This document shows positions 63,951 to 64,000 of a DNA stretch of 64,000 bases, piece after piece; the first letter of the stretch is position 1, and every line of letters starts with the position of its first letter. Both the position numbers and the translations under genes were made by a program. The stretch covers positions 62,001 through 126,000 of the forward strand of contig CADCXC010000020.1 of assembly GCA_902806595.1 (NCBI GenBank). Reading direction: 5' to 3'. The notes under the pieces were generated by a model that had not been told where the DNA came from, ran no database searches, and was given only the letters and a program-made list of their open reading frames with translations. The DNA comes from Pyrenopolyporus hunteri. Its lineage: Eukaryota > Ascomycota > Sordariomycetes > Xylariales > Hypoxylaceae.

Positions 63951-64000
63951 AAATATTTTATTTATATCTTACATTATTTTGCCTGGTTAGCATAAAATCT
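63951..64000 (+). other. possible truncated tRNA start at window end
   Basis: The last 20 bases (tgcctggttagcataaaatc) resemble the acceptor 5' strand and D-stem start of a tRNA, as expected for the tRNA cluster that usually follows rnl. The gene, if real, is cut by the window end. Confidence 0.3.

Overview
This window is part of a very large, intron-rich mitochondrial genome of a filamentous ascomycete. TGA is read as tryptophan in every standard respiratory gene (genetic code 4), all genes lie on the + strand, and the set is fungal-mitochondrial: nad1 (3' part), nad4, atp8, atp6, rns, nad6, cox3, rnl with rps3 inside an rnl intron, and twelve well-folded tRNAs. The gene content and the intron load recall the large Leotiomycetes (Sclerotiniaceae-like) mitogenomes. 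That taxonomic guess is an inference; a cox3 or nad4 search would settle it.

Layout. 1-5072: 3' end of nad1 with one group I intron, intact nad4, and decayed homing-endonuclease (HEG) scraps attached to nad4. 5073-7560: accessory DNA with a GC-rich segment of unknown origin, short tandem repeats, a palindromic element and a broken unknown ORF. 7568-11861: atp8 and atp6 (3 exons, two group I introns with GIY-YIG/NUMOD1 ORFs). 11861-14440: a 474-codon-scale unknown membrane ORF overlapping the atp6 stop, then a decayed second copy of atp6 exon 3 plus the start of that ORF. 14717-16627: trnR, then a striking fusion of the nad1 5' exon with a complete class III aminotransferase. About 17640-24945: rns split by two group II and two group I introns. 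24946-31284: tRNA cluster (Y, N, K, G, D, S, W, V) with nad6, HEG pseudogenes and GC-rich insertions. 31285-39525: cox3 (5 exons, four group I introns, all with LAGLIDADG ORFs). 39531-40730: an acidic low-complexity ORF. 41069-41674: trnI, trnS, trnP. About 41700 to the end: rnl with 12 introns (three group II, nine group I) and rps3 in the omega-site intron.

How it works together. The ordinary genes encode respiratory complex subunits and the mitoribosomal RNAs. The introns must be removed from nad1, atp6, cox3, rns and rnl. LAGLIDADG, GIY-YIG and RT-HNH proteins encoded in them are expected to spread the introns and in some cases help splicing. The region shows several rounds of invasion: HEGs fused to exons, one HEG inserted in another, nuclease genes reduced to DNA-binding NUMOD1 domains, and at least three families of GC-rich palindromic elements that landed in dead HEGs and once, in frame, in rps3. 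Exon borders in protein genes were set by restoring conserved protein sequence and are good to the base or nearly so. Several rnl borders and the rRNA ends are approximate and marked as such.
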